A stretch of 39,000 bases of DNA, from positions 1-39,000 of the forward strand of contig NZ_JAHLYT010000002.1 of NCBI RefSeq assembly GCF_025128095.1, written 5' to 3'. The DNA is from Synechococcus sp. CS-1328 (lineage in GTDB: Bacteria > Cyanobacteriota > Cyanobacteriia > PCC-6307 > Cyanobiaceae). Position numbers and translations under genes: made by a program. Positions 17,266-27,200 of this stretch are shown here, piece by piece (position 1 is the stretch's first letter; every line of letters begins with the position of its first letter). The notes beneath the pieces were generated by a model that did not search any database, was not told the DNA's origin, and saw only the letters and a list, made by a program, of their open reading frames with translations.

Positions 17266-19038
17266 ATGAGGCCGTCCTGGCCGCCGCCAGGAATGCAGCC
17301 GCTCAACCGGGGGCGAGCGGAGTGGTGGAAGGTCGATCTGGTGGCGGGCATCACCGTGGCGGCCTACCTGATTCCGCAGTGCATGGCCTATGCCGAGCTG
17401 GCGGGGCTGCCCCCGATCACCGGCCTTTGGGCGATCCTGCCGCCGCTGCTGCTCTATGCGCTCCTGGGCTCCTCGCCCCAGCTGTCGGTGGGGCCGGAAT
17501 CCACAACGGCCGTGATGACCGCCGCGGCACTGGGTCCACTGGCTGCTGGCGATCCAGGCCGCTACGCCGAGCTGGCCTCTCTGCTGGCCCTGGTAGTCGG
17601 TGGGCTCTGCTGCCTGGGGGCCTGGGCCCGGCTCGGATTCCTGGCTGATCTGCTCTCCAAACCGATCCTGGTGGGCTACATGGCCGGTGTGGCGGTGATC
17701 ATGATCACCAGTCAGCTGGGCAGGATCTGCGGGCTCACCCTGGCGGCCGATTCGATCGGTGGGCAGATCCAGGAGCTTGTGCAGCGGCACGCGGAGGTGC
17801 ACGGGCCCACCCTGGTGATGGCGGCGGCGGTGCTGGCCTTCCTGATCGTGCTGCAACGGCGCTGGCCCAGCCTGCCGGCTCCCCTGTTGGCGGTGCTTCT
17901 GGCCACTGCGATGGTGGCGGCCCTCCAGTTGGACCGTCAGGGGGTGGCGGTGATCGGCCCAATCCCGGCGGGGCTGCCCCAGTTGAGCCTGCCCAAGGGC
18001 GAAACACTTCAAACACTCAGGTCTCTGCTGCCCACCGCGGCAGGCATCGCCCTGGTGGGCTACTCCGACAACGTGCTCACAGCCCGGGCCTTCGCGGCTC
18101 GCAACGGTTACCGGATCGATGCCAACCAGGAACTGTTGGCCCTGGGGGCTGTGAACCTGGGCAACGGACTGCTGCAGGGCTTTCCGGTGAGCAGCAGCGG
18201 CAGCCGCACCGCCATCGGCGACACCGCCGGCAGCCGCAGCCAGGTGTTTTCCCTGGTGGCCTTCCTGGTGGTGATCCTGGTGCTGCTGGTCCTGAGACCG
18301 GTGCTGGCCCTGTTCCCCAAAGCGGCCCTGGGGGCCATCGTGATCTATGCGGCGCTGCGGCTGATTGATCTGGGCGAATTCCGGCGCCTGCGCAGCTTTC
18401 GCAGCAGTGAATGGCAGCTGGCCCTGGCCACCCTGGTGGGGGTGCTGGTCACCGATCTGCTCACGGGTGTGGCCCTGGCGGTGGCCCTGTCGGTGATCGA
18501 TCTGTTCAGCCGGCTGGTGCGCCCCCACGATGCGGTGCTGGGGGAGGTGCCCCAGCTGGCGGGTCTGCACGACATCCACGACTGGGCAGGAGCACGCACC
18601 CTGCCCGGGCTGGTGATCTACCGCTACGACGCGCCCCTCTGCTTCGCCAATGCCGACCACTTCCGCCGCCGGGCCCTCGCCGCGATCGAAGCCGAAACCA
18701 CACCGGTGGCCTGGTTCGTGGTCAACGCCGAAGCGATCGTGGAGATCGACATCTCAGCGGCAGACATGCTGATCGAGCTGATCCAGGAACTCCGCCATCG
18801 GCAGATCGTGCTGGGCCTGGCGCGGGTGAAACAGGATCTCTACGGCCAATTGGTACGGGCGGGCTTGCTGGAAGCGATCGGTGCCGATCACATCTTCCCC
18901 ACCCTGAGCAGCGTCCGGCAGGAGTTTTTGCGCTCGAGAGCACCGGCCTGCGCCTCGGCCGGAGTCAGCGATGACGTCCAGACAAATGACGTCCAGTCAT
19001 CCGGCGCCGCGCCAGCCGGTGGCAGCCTTCATGAGTGA
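17266..19038 (+). CDS. SulP-family anion permease with STAS domain
   Basis: A 590-residue SLC26/SulP transporter. The N-terminal membrane part starts with the family signature DLVAGITVAAYLIPQCMAYA and then ELAGLPPITGLWAILPPLLL, and contains about 12-14 hydrophobic segments, including LSVGPESTTAVMTAAALGP and the LFPKAALGAIVIYAALRLID stretch before the membrane end. A C-terminal cytoplasmic STAS domain follows (LPGLVIYRYDAPLCFANADHF and VVNAEAIVEIDISAADMLIE). In cyanobacteria SulP proteins are bicarbonate (BicA) or sulfate transporters; sequence alone does not settle the substrate, and the tail after the STAS domain is low-complexity. The gene converges on the RND operon. Confidence 0.94.
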   Translation: MRPSWPPPGMQPLNRGRAEWWKVDLVAGITVAAYLIPQCMAYAELAGLPPITGLWAILPPLLLYALLGSSPQLSVGPESTTAVMTAAALGPLAAGDPGRYAELASLLALVVGGLCCLGAWARLGFLADLLSKPILVGYMAGVAVIMITSQLGRICGLTLAADSIGGQIQELVQRHAEVHGPTLVMAAAVLAFLIVLQRRWPSLPAPLLAVLLATAMVAALQLDRQGVAVIGPIPAGLPQLSLPKGETLQTLRSLLPTAAGIALVGYSDNVLTARAFAARNGYRIDANQELLALGAVNLGNGLLQGFPVSSSGSRTAIGDTAGSRSQVFSLVAFLVVILVLLVLRPVLALFPKAALGAIVIYAALRLIDLGEFRRLRSFRSSEWQLALATLVGVLVTDLLTGVALAVALSVIDLFSRLVRPHDAVLGEVPQLAGLHDIHDWAGARTLPGLVIYRYDAPLCFANADHFRRRALAAIEAETTPVAWFVVNAEAIVEIDISAADMLIELIQELRHRQIVLGLARVKQDLYGQLVRAGLLEAIGADHIFPTLSSVRQEFLRSRAPACASAGVSDDVQTNDVQSSGAAPAGGSLHE

Positions 19039-19121
19039 CCATCAAGTGAGCCCACAGCAGGCCGGCGAGTGAGCATCTTGCCACCTGCACCTGGCATTCA
19101 GCCGCCAGGCTCATCGCCCAA

Positions 19122-19403
19122 TCAACCCCAGGAATCTGAGTCCGGATCTTGCTTCGCCACCAGAGCAAGCTGCCGCATCGTTTCACCCCAGCTGCCGCAG
19201 GCGCCGGCCACACTCACCACCACCGCCAACTTCACCAACGGGATCGGTGTGAGCAGGCTGCCAGGGGTGCGCATGGCACGGTGAGCCAGCAGCGCCAGAA
19301 CAGCCGCCGCTGAGGCCATCAGGGTGCCGGCCAGGGCGATGCGGCGTCGATCAACGCGCCGCTGACGGCCGCGGCGGTAGCCAGGAGGAGGAGGGAGAGG
19401 CAT
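19122..19403 (-). CDS. small two-helix membrane protein following RND pump 1
   Basis: A 93-residue product with an Arg-rich N-terminus (GYRRGRQRRVDRRR) and two hydrophobic helices, IALAGTLMASAAAVLALLAH and LVKLAVVVSVAGACG, then ETMRQLALVAKQDPDSDSWG. It starts 34 bases after the stop of the RND gene and is the last gene of the run. Its second half resembles that of the small protein after the other RND pump: both have a conserved Pro, LVxL, AGA nine residues on, and an ExMRQL segment. I therefore take the two as paralogues, each tied to one pump. The function is unknown; a pump accessory role analogous to small RND partners is speculation. Confidence 0.72.
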   Translation of the reverse strand: MPLPPPPGYRRGRQRRVDRRRIALAGTLMASAAAVLALLAHRAMRTPGSLLTPIPLVKLAVVVSVAGACGSWGETMRQLALVAKQDPDSDSWG

Positions 19404-19436
19404 GGCACAGGGGCAGCGAACCTGGGAAAGAGCCGC

Positions 19437-22400
19437 TCAGGGCGCCGGTTGGGGCGGAACCGGGGGCTGCACGGCGGGAACGGGATCGTCGGCCAGGGGA
19501 TCGGAGGTGTCGGCGCTGGCGGGAAACCAGTCGCGCTCGAGGTTTTTCATCAGCACATAGAACGAAGGCACCACGAACAGGCTGAGCACGGTGGCCACCA
19601 GCAGGCCGCCAAAGATCACGGAACCAAGCGAGCGCTGACTCAGGGCGCCGGCTCCATCGGCGATCACCAGCGGGAAAAAGCCGGCCAGGGCCGCCATGGC
19701 CGTCATCAGAATCGGGCGAAGGCGGGATCGAGCCGCTCCGCTGGCCGCCGCCGGGATCGATTCGCCCCGCTCGAGGCGCTGGTTGGCCAGATCAACAATC
19801 AGGATGCCGTTCTTGGCGGCCAGGCCGATCAGGGTGACCAGCCCAACCTGCGCATAGACGTTATTCACCTGGCCGCGCATCACCAGGAAGGCCAGGGCCC
19901 CCAGCATCGCCAGAGGCACGGTCATCAGGATGATCAGCGGATCGATGTAGCTGCCGTACTGGGCGGAGAGCACCAGATAGACCACCACAATGCCAAGGGC
20001 GAAGACCAGGATCGCCAGGGAACCGGCCTGCACCTCTGAGCGGGACAGGGCCGACCAATCCATGCCGATGTTGCTGAAATCAAGCCGGCTGAATGACTGG
20101 GCCAAGCTGTCGATCGCCTGGCCACTGCTCTTGCCGATCGCCTCGGCCCCCTGGATCAACACGGTGCGATAGAGGTTGAAGTGACTGACAATCGGCGGTG
20201 CGCTGTCCAGCCGGGCCTGAATCACATTGGAGAGGGGGATCTGCTGTCCCTTGCCGTTGGTCACGTAGAGATTGGCCAGATCCTCCACCACACTCCTGCT
20301 CTCTCCTTCGGCCTGCACATACACCTGCCGGTATTGACCATCTTCATAGGTGGGATTCACAAAGCGTCCTCCCGCCAGGGCACCCAGAGTGGCCATGGCA
20401 TCGCCGTAGTTGATGTCGAGCGAGGCCATCCGATCGCGATCCACATCCAGCCGCCAGACCGGGGCATCACTGACGAACTGGGTATAGATATTGAAGAAAT
20501 CCCCCGTGGCCCGCGCCTTGGTGATCAGCTGATCAGACAGCTTGGAGAGATCGGTAGGCGTATAGCCACCATTGCTGAGGTCGTTGAACTGAAACGAGAA
20601 TCCCCCCTGGGCGCTGAACCCAGGCACCGCAGCGGGAGACTGGGAGAGAACCACGGCACCGGGAATCTCACGGAACTTCTGGTTGAAGCGACGAATGATC
20701 GCCTGCGCGGATTGCTGTGGCGAGGTGCGCTCTTCAATCGGCTTGAGACCGAAGAAAAAGATGGCCTGGTTGAATGCTCCACCATTGAATCCCGTACCAC
20801 CGATCAACTCACCAGAGACGACCTCAGGTTCTTCGGCGATGATTTTTCGCGCTTTATCAGCGACTTCCATAGTTGCTTCGATCGAAGCCTGCGGCGGTAG
20901 CTGGATGATGCCGAGCCCGTAGCCCTGGTCTTCAGTGGGCACAAAACCGGTGGGAACGGCCGTGAAGGCAATGCCCGTGAGCACCACACCACCGAGCAGA
21001 ACAGCAACCACCAGGCGCCTCAGACGGATCACCTGGTCAAGCAACCGGGCATAGCCGGCGGCCAGGCGCTCGAAAAAGGCGTTGAAGGCCTTGAAGATCG
21101 GCTGCAGGAAGGTGCCGATCACGGCACCGAGCAATCCGAAAAGCAGCATCGTGACCCAGCCATTCACCATATAGCCGTAAAGCCCACCGATGGCGGCTCC
21201 AATCAGGGTCCACTTCAATCCGGTGGGATTGGTCTTGCCGCCTCCCAGCAGCAACGCCGATTGCAATGGCTTGCCGGTGATCGCATTGAAGGTGGAAACC
21301 AGGATCGAAAACACGATCGTCAGAGCAAACTGGCGGTAGATCACGCCAGTCGCCCCAGGGAAGAAGGTGACCGGAATGAACACAGCCAGCAGCACCAGCG
21401 CCGTGGCCAGAATCGCGCCGGTGAGTTCCTTCATCGCATTTGAGGCCGCCTTGAACGGCGGGTCGCCTGCTTCGATGCGGGCCGAGACCGCTTCCACCAC
21501 CACGATGGCGTCGTCCACCACCAGGCCGGTGGCCAGAATGATCCCCAGCAGGGTGAGTTCGTTGATCGAGAATCCGAACGCCTTGACGAAGACCAGGGCG
21601 CCGAGCAGGGCGATCGGCAGGGCCAGGGCAGGCACGGCCGTGGCCTTCCAGTCTTGAAGGAAGAGGAAGATGATCAACAGCACCAGCACAACGGCATCGC
21701 GCAGGGCATCGAGCGCCGCTTCGATGGAGCCATTGATAAAATCAGTCTGATCGAAGACCTTTTCAAGCCGCACGCCTGGAGGCAGGGTACTTTCAAACTG
21801 CTTGAGAACAGTATCCACCGATTTTGCGGTTGAGATCGCATTGCTACCGGGCAGCTGGATCACACCAAAACCAACGCAGGGATAGCCGGTCTTGGCGTTG
21901 ATCGCTGATTGGTAGAAGTTCTGGAACGCGTATTCGGCACGGCCCACATCCGACAGACGAATCAGGCCGCCATCAGATCCCTCAGCCGTCTGGCTCCCGC
22001 CCGGGCCTTTGGCCAGGATGAGGTTCTCAAACTCCTGGACTGTTTCAAGGTTACCGTTGACCAGCAACGGGTAGGTGAGGCGATTGTCCTGCACCGAGGG
22101 GGGGCCGCCGATGCTGCCGGCGATCACCACCTGGTTCTGGGAGCTGAGAGCATCAATCACATCACTGATGCTGAGATTGAAGCGAGCCAGCTTGAGGGGA
22201 TCGACCCAAAGGCGAAAGGCAGGATCGCTGGCTCCAAAAACATTGACCTGCCCCACCCCATCGGCACGACTGAGGGGATAGAGGAGGTTGAGCTGAAACA
22301 GACCGTTGAGGTAATTGCGGTCGAATTGGCCCTTGGTGGACGTAAGATTATAAACCAACAGATAACTGGACGCCGTCTGCTGCACCGTGATGCCCTGGGC

Positions 22401-22775
22401 ATTCACCTGCGCCGGCAGCTGGGCCGTGGCCGTCTGCACACGGTTCAGCACATTGACCTGATCAATATCGGCGTTGCTGGTCGGCTTGAAATAGACATTG
22501 ATCTGGCTCACCCCCTGGCTGGTGCTGTTGGAGGTGATGTAATCCATCCCCGGCGCCCCATTGATCTGCTCCTCCAGAGGTCCGGTCACGGCGCTCTCAA
22601 CCGTGAGGGCATCGGCACCCGGCAGGTTGGCCGTCACCGCAATGGTGGGCGGCGCGATGTTGGGCAGGTTCTCAATCGGCAGCAGCGGCAGGCTGATGAT
22701 GCCAGCCATCAGAATCAAGATGCTGCACACGGTGCTGAGCACCGGGCGGCGGATAAAGGTATCCGAGAGGCTCAT
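19437..22775 (-). CDS. RND efflux pump, HAE-1 type (copy 1)
   Basis: Inner-membrane proton-driven drug/metabolite exporter, 1112 residues. It has the usual plan: TM1 at RRPVLSTVCSILILMAGII, a first periplasmic loop, TM2-6, a second loop, TM8-12. The proton-relay pair is in TM4 (GLVVDDAIVVVE, D421/D422) and the lysine in TM10 (GLAAKNGILIVD, K988), with the Arg of RLRPILMT in TM11. The chain is longer than AcrB (1049) because residues about 521-560 form an extra hydrophobic hairpin (TLIGAAIGGLYGYMV, VTMLLFGLLGAVIGTFLQP) after TM6. The ATG overlaps the adaptor stop by 4 bases (ATGA). No outer-membrane channel lies nearby. Confidence 0.95.
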   Translation of the reverse strand: MSLSDTFIRRPVLSTVCSILILMAGIISLPLLPIENLPNIAPPTIAVTANLPGADALTVESAVTGPLEEQINGAPGMDYITSNSTSQGVSQINVYFKPTSNADIDQVNVLNRVQTATAQLPAQVNAQGITVQQTASSYLLVYNLTSTKGQFDRNYLNGLFQLNLLYPLSRADGVGQVNVFGASDPAFRLWVDPLKLARFNLSISDVIDALSSQNQVVIAGSIGGPPSVQDNRLTYPLLVNGNLETVQEFENLILAKGPGGSQTAEGSDGGLIRLSDVGRAEYAFQNFYQSAINAKTGYPCVGFGVIQLPGSNAISTAKSVDTVLKQFESTLPPGVRLEKVFDQTDFINGSIEAALDALRDAVVLVLLIIFLFLQDWKATAVPALALPIALLGALVFVKAFGFSINELTLLGIILATGLVVDDAIVVVEAVSARIEAGDPPFKAASNAMKELTGAILATALVLLAVFIPVTFFPGATGVIYRQFALTIVFSILVSTFNAITGKPLQSALLLGGGKTNPTGLKWTLIGAAIGGLYGYMVNGWVTMLLFGLLGAVIGTFLQPIFKAFNAFFERLAAGYARLLDQVIRLRRLVVAVLLGGVVLTGIAFTAVPTGFVPTEDQGYGLGIIQLPPQASIEATMEVADKARKIIAEEPEVVSGELIGGTGFNGGAFNQAIFFFGLKPIEERTSPQQSAQAIIRRFNQKFREIPGAVVLSQSPAAVPGFSAQGGFSFQFNDLSNGGYTPTDLSKLSDQLITKARATGDFFNIYTQFVSDAPVWRLDVDRDRMASLDINYGDAMATLGALAGGRFVNPTYEDGQYRQVYVQAEGESRSVVEDLANLYVTNGKGQQIPLSNVIQARLDSAPPIVSHFNLYRTVLIQGAEAIGKSSGQAIDSLAQSFSRLDFSNIGMDWSALSRSEVQAGSLAILVFALGIVVVYLVLSAQYGSYIDPLIILMTVPLAMLGALAFLVMRGQVNNVYAQVGLVTLIGLAAKNGILIVDLANQRLERGESIPAAASGAARSRLRPILMTAMAALAGFFPLVIADGAGALSQRSLGSVIFGGLLVATVLSLFVVPSFYVLMKNLERDWFPASADTSDPLADDPVPAVQPPVPPQPAP

Positions 22776-23878
22776 GGACGTGCGGACCCCGCCGGAGTCG
22801 TGCGTACCACCGAGCCGGAACGCAGCTGGGCCAGGTTGCCGAGGATGAAGCGATCACTGCTCTGCAATCCATCCAGCAACGCAAAGCGTCCCTGCTGCAG
22901 CGCACCGACCCGCACCGGCACCTGCACAGCCACCAGAGCGCCCGATGGGGGCTGGGTCGCCAGGGGACGTCCAAGTCGACGGCTGGCCTCGGCCGCCGGC
23001 AGTGCCAGGAACACGAACGTCTTGCCTGCCTGCAGCAGAACCGCACTTTCTGGAATCGAGAGCAGGGGCTCCTGGGCAAACACCAGCGTGGCACTCACCC
23101 GCTGCCCGTTGCGCAGCAGGCCCTCGCGGTTGTCGAACGTGGCCTTGGTGAGCAGGGTCTGGCTGGTCTTGTCCACCGAGGGGGCCACGAAGGTGAGAGC
23201 GCCCCGGGCCAGCTGCCCCTGTTGATCCGGCAGTTGCAGGATCACCGGCAGTCCTCGGCGCACCCGCCAGGCCTGGGAGGCCGGCACATCGAGACGCACC
23301 CAGAGAACGGAGTTATCGATCACCGTGGTCACCACGGTGCCGGCCCGCACGAAGTCGCCCAGCTTGAAGGCGATGCTGCCGACCTGGCCGGCGATCGGTG
23401 CGACGACATCCTTGTAGGCCAGGGTGGCCTGCTGGCCGATCAGCTTGTCCCGGCTTGTGAGAGCCTGCGTGACGTAATAGTCACGCTGCAGGGTGGAGAC
23501 AGCTCCCTGCTCGTTCAGGAAGATGAAGCGCTGGGCGTTCACCAGGTCCCTGCGGGCCTCGGAGGCCGCCGCATCCACCTCGGCTCGCTGCTGCACCTGA
23601 TCCAGCCGGAACAGGGGCTGGCCCTGGCTGACGCTCTGCCCCTCCCGCATCGGCATCGCCACAATCCGCCCATCAATCTCAGCCGCAAGCTTCAGATCCC
23701 GGATCGCCTCAAGCGTGCTCTGGTAGGTGGCCTGATCGTTGAACGTGCGTGGTGTGGGCTGCTCGATCTGCACCAGGGGCGCCTGCGGTGGCGGCGGCTT
23801 CGGTGGGCTGCAGGCCTGCAGGGGCAATGTCAGCGCCACCAGCCCGGCTCCGAACCTGAGGGCAACGAGCGACTTCAC
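22772..23878 (-). CDS. RND periplasmic adaptor (membrane fusion) lipoprotein, copy 1
   Basis: The HlyD/AcrA-type adaptor linking the pump to an outer-membrane channel. From GTG 23878 (VKSLVALRFGAGLVALTLPL, then QACSPP) it has a signal peptide with a lipobox cysteine and a Pro-rich linker, giving about 368 residues. The family layout follows: lipoyl half 1 (AAEIDGRIVAMPMREGQSVS), an alpha-hairpin, lipoyl half 2 (VVAPIAGQVGSIAFKLGDFV), a beta-barrel and a membrane-proximal domain. The frame is open to 23944, but the extra N-terminus (MVIREMVIRADH) is encoded by a tandem repeat and would spoil the signal peptide. It is coupled to pump copy 1. Confidence 0.92.
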   Translation of the reverse strand: MKSLVALRFGAGLVALTLPLQACSPPKPPPPQAPLVQIEQPTPRTFNDQATYQSTLEAIRDLKLAAEIDGRIVAMPMREGQSVSQGQPLFRLDQVQQRAEVDAAASEARRDLVNAQRFIFLNEQGAVSTLQRDYYVTQALTSRDKLIGQQATLAYKDVVAPIAGQVGSIAFKLGDFVRAGTVVTTVIDNSVLWVRLDVPASQAWRVRRGLPVILQLPDQQGQLARGALTFVAPSVDKTSQTLLTKATFDNREGLLRNGQRVSATLVFAQEPLLSIPESAVLLQAGKTFVFLALPAAEASRRLGRPLATQPPSGALVAVQVPVRVGALQQGRFALLDGLQSSDRFILGNLAQLRSGSVVRTTPAGSARP

Positions 23879-23916
23879 AGAATCCTGGAGGCTGGGCGGA
23901 GGATAGGCGTGATCGG

Positions 23917-23946
23917 CTCTGATCACCATCTCTCTGATCACCATCT
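23917..23946. repeat. 15-bp tandem duplication at the small-protein/adaptor junction
   Basis: CTCTGATCACCATCT occurs twice in direct succession. It covers the stop of the 106-residue small protein and lies just upstream of the preferred adaptor start. Confidence 0.85.
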
Positions 23947-24258
23947 GCGCCGCACACCCTGGCGATTTTGATGGTAAATCGGATCGGGATTGGCGGCCTG
24001 CAGTTGACGCATCGCTTCGATCGCCAGCCCGCTCAGGGCCCCGGCCGCCGCCAGCAGGCGACGCAGCCAGACCAGATCACCTGGATCGATTGAGGTGGGG
24101 GAATGCTGCACGATCGATTCCATGAACAGTCCCACGGCCCAGCCGATCACCATGCCGATCAGCAGGGCCACCACGACCCGCTTGCCCTGAAAGGAAGGCC
24201 GCTTGCCCTGCGCAGAGGGGGGATTGTGATCGTTGCCGGGAGGAGAAGAGGACGACAT
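23938..24258 (-). CDS. small membrane protein following RND pump 2
   Basis: A 106-residue product starting at ATG 24258 (MSSSSPPGNDHNPP), 10 bases after the RND stop; ATG 24279 would overlap the pump gene. The N-terminus is polar, with basic KRPSFQGKR before one strong helix, VVVALLIGMVIGWAVGLFME. A linker (SPTSIDPGDLVWL) precedes a weaker helix LLAAAGALSGLAIEAMRQLQ and a basic tail. The segment from the conserved Pro through LVxL, AGA and EAMRQL matches the small protein behind RND pump 1. It lies between the two efflux units, so it could be translated with either. Its function is unknown. Confidence 0.75.
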   Translation of the reverse strand: MSSSSPPGNDHNPPSAQGKRPSFQGKRVVVALLIGMVIGWAVGLFMESIVQHSPTSIDPGDLVWLRRLLAAAGALSGLAIEAMRQLQAANPDPIYHQNRQGVRRRW

Positions 24259-24268
24259 GGTCGGAGGT

Positions 24269-27200
24269 TCAAGCGCCATCGGAACCGGGAAGGGTGGGCG
24301 CGGGTTGGTCTGGCGTGGAGCCACCAGCCAGCAACGTCTTGACCACCACATAAAATACTGGAACCACAAGCAGCGACAGCACCGTGGCCACCAGCAGTCC
24401 ACCGAACACCACGGTGCCGAGCGACGCCTGACTGCGGGCCCCGGCACCACTGGCGAGCACCAGGGGCAGGAAGCCGAACAGCGACGAGATGGCGGTCATG
24501 ATGATGGGCCGCAAACGCGACTGAGCAGCGTCGCGGGCGGCATCGAGGGCCGTTGCCCCCTCGGCCATGCGCTGATTGGCGAGATCGACGATCAGGATGC
24601 CGTTCTTGGCCGCTAGGCCGATCAACATCACCAGACCGACCTGGGCATAGATGTTGAGCACTTCGCCGCGCAGGGCGAGAAAGGTGAGGGCACCCAGCAT
24701 GGCGGTGGGCACCGTCATCAGGATGATCAGGGGATCGGAATAGCTCTCATATTGGGCAGCAAGAACCATGTACACCACCAGGATGCCCAGGGCAAAGATC
24801 ACTACCGCCAGGGATCCGGCCTTCACCTCCTCCCGGGAGATGCCGGTCCAGTCGAAATTGAGCCCCTGCAACGACTGAGCCTCGAACAACTGACGCATGC
24901 CATTGATCGCCTGGCCTGAACTCTTGCCGGCAGCCGGGCTGCCCTCAATTTGGATCGAGCGGTAGAGATTGAAGTGGGGGATCACACTGGGTCCCTGGGT
25001 GGACCGCACCGTGAAGAACTCCGACAGGGGGATCTGGTCCCCTGAGGCATTGCGCACGTAGAGAGCCTTGAGCTTCTCCGGTGTGGCGCGGCTGTCCTCA
25101 TCGGCCTGGACGAAGACCCGCCGCACCTTGCCCTCCTGGAAGGTGTCGTTGACGTAGCTGCCACCGAAGTTGACGCTGAACGATCGCATCGCATCGCCGA
25201 AGTCAACCCCCAGGGAGGCCAGGCGATCCCTGTCCACATCAATGGACAGCTGGGGAGCCTCCGGGGAGAACAGGGTGAAGACCCGCTGGAAGAGATCGCT
25301 GCCATTGGCCTGGCGGATCAACGTACCCGCCGCCTGGAAGAAGCTCTGGAGGTTGAGGCCACCGCCGCTGCGATCCAGCAGCTGGAACTCAAAACCTCCC
25401 GAGGTGCCATACCCTGGAATCGCCGGTGGTTCCACCACAAACACCCGTGCCTCCTGAATCTGGGAGGCCATCTTCTGGTTGAGGCGTCCAACAATGGCGC
25501 CCATCTCCTGGTCCCGTGACTGGCGGTCATCCCAGTTGCGCGTGCCGAAGAAAAACAGACCCTTATTCGGGGCATTGCCATCGAGACTGGCGCCACTGAA
25601 CACCGAAGCCGCCGTGATGTCCTTCTCGGTTTGCAGGATCTCGGCCACCTTGCGGTTGATCCGATCGGTGACCTGCAGCGAACCCCCATCCGGTGCCTGA
25701 ACAAAACCGATGGCATAGCCTTGATCCTCGATCGGCACAAACCCTCCCGGGATGGCGCTGAAGGCCACCCCGGTGAGGGTGATCCCTCCTGCCAGCACAG
25801 CCATCACCAGGATGCGTCGATTCAACGCCCAGCCCAGCAGGCCCTTGTACCGGACTTCAAAGCCGGCGTAAATGACATTGAAACGGCGAAAGATCACCGG
25901 CGTGAACCAGCCGGTGATCAGGCCCGCCGCAGCGAAGATCAACACCTTCAGCGGATTATCAACCCCGCCGAAGACCAGCCCCACCGCAGCTGCGCCAATT
26001 GTGAAAGGCAGACGCAGGGGCAGGCCGGTGAGCAGTTTGGCCAGATAGCCCACGAACAGACCCACCACCAATGCGGAGAGCACGGGCAACACACCAGTGC
26101 CGCCGGCCAACAGGCCATAGATGAAACCGATCGTACCACCGGCGATCGCATAGGTGCGGCGTCCCGGCGGCTCGGAATCCTGGGCGAGCAGCAAGGCCGA
26201 CAGCATCGGCGAAAAGGTGAGGGCATTGAAGGTGGAAATCGCCACCGAAAAGATGATCGTCGCCGCGAACTGCTTGTAGATGGTGCCGGTGGCTCCAGGG
26301 AAGAAGAGCACCGGCAGAAACACCGCAAACAACACCAGAGAGGTGGCGATCACCGCGCCGAACAACTCATCCATCGTGGCCATGGCCGCCTTGGCCGCCG
26401 TCAGGCCCGAAGCCTTTTTGGTGGAGGTGTCTTCGATCACGGTGATGGCGTCATCCACCACCAGACCCGTGGCCAGCACCAGTCCAAACAGGGTGAGCTG
26501 GTTGAGCGAGAAGCCGAAGGCATTGACCAGGGCGAAGGTACCAATCAGGGCCACAGGGATGGCGATGCCCGGCACCAGGGTGGCTTTCCAGTCCTGCAGG
26601 AAGAGAAACAGGATCAGAACCACCAGAATCACGGCATCACGCAGGGAATCAACAACGCCCTGAATTGAGGCATTGATGAACTCGGTGTTGTCGTAAATCT
26701 TCTCCATCTTCAGACCCACCGGCATCACGGCCTGAAACTCATCGAGCACAGCCTTCACGCCCTCGGATGTCTTGAGGGCGTTACTGCCACTCAGCTGGTA
26801 GACAGCCAGTCCGACCGAAGGAACGCCGCGGATATCGGTGGCCTGCAGGGCATAGTTCTCGCCGCCCAGACTGGCCCGACCCACGTCGCGCAGCCGCACG
26901 ATTCCACCTTCAGGGGTGGTCTTGACGATCAGATCAGAAAAATCTTCAACGCTGAGCAAACGGCCCTGCAGCTGCACGGTGAAGGTGAACTCCTGCCCCT
27001 TGGGAGCCGGTTCGCCGCCGATGCTTCCAGACGGCACCAGGCGATTCTGGCTGCTGAGCGCAGCCACCACGTCGTTGGAGGTGAGGCTAAACGCGGTGAG
27101 CTTGGTGGGATCGAGCCAGAGGCGGAAGGCGAGTCTGCGTTCGCCGAAATAGGTGAGTTCACCGACCCCGGGCACACGCCTGATCGAATCAGTGAGGTTC

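Noticed and set aside
17149..18660. 503-residue open frame on the minus strand opposite the SulP gene
   Set aside because: The translation is Gln/His/Gly-rich and lacks hydrophobic cores; the SulP frame is clearly the real one.
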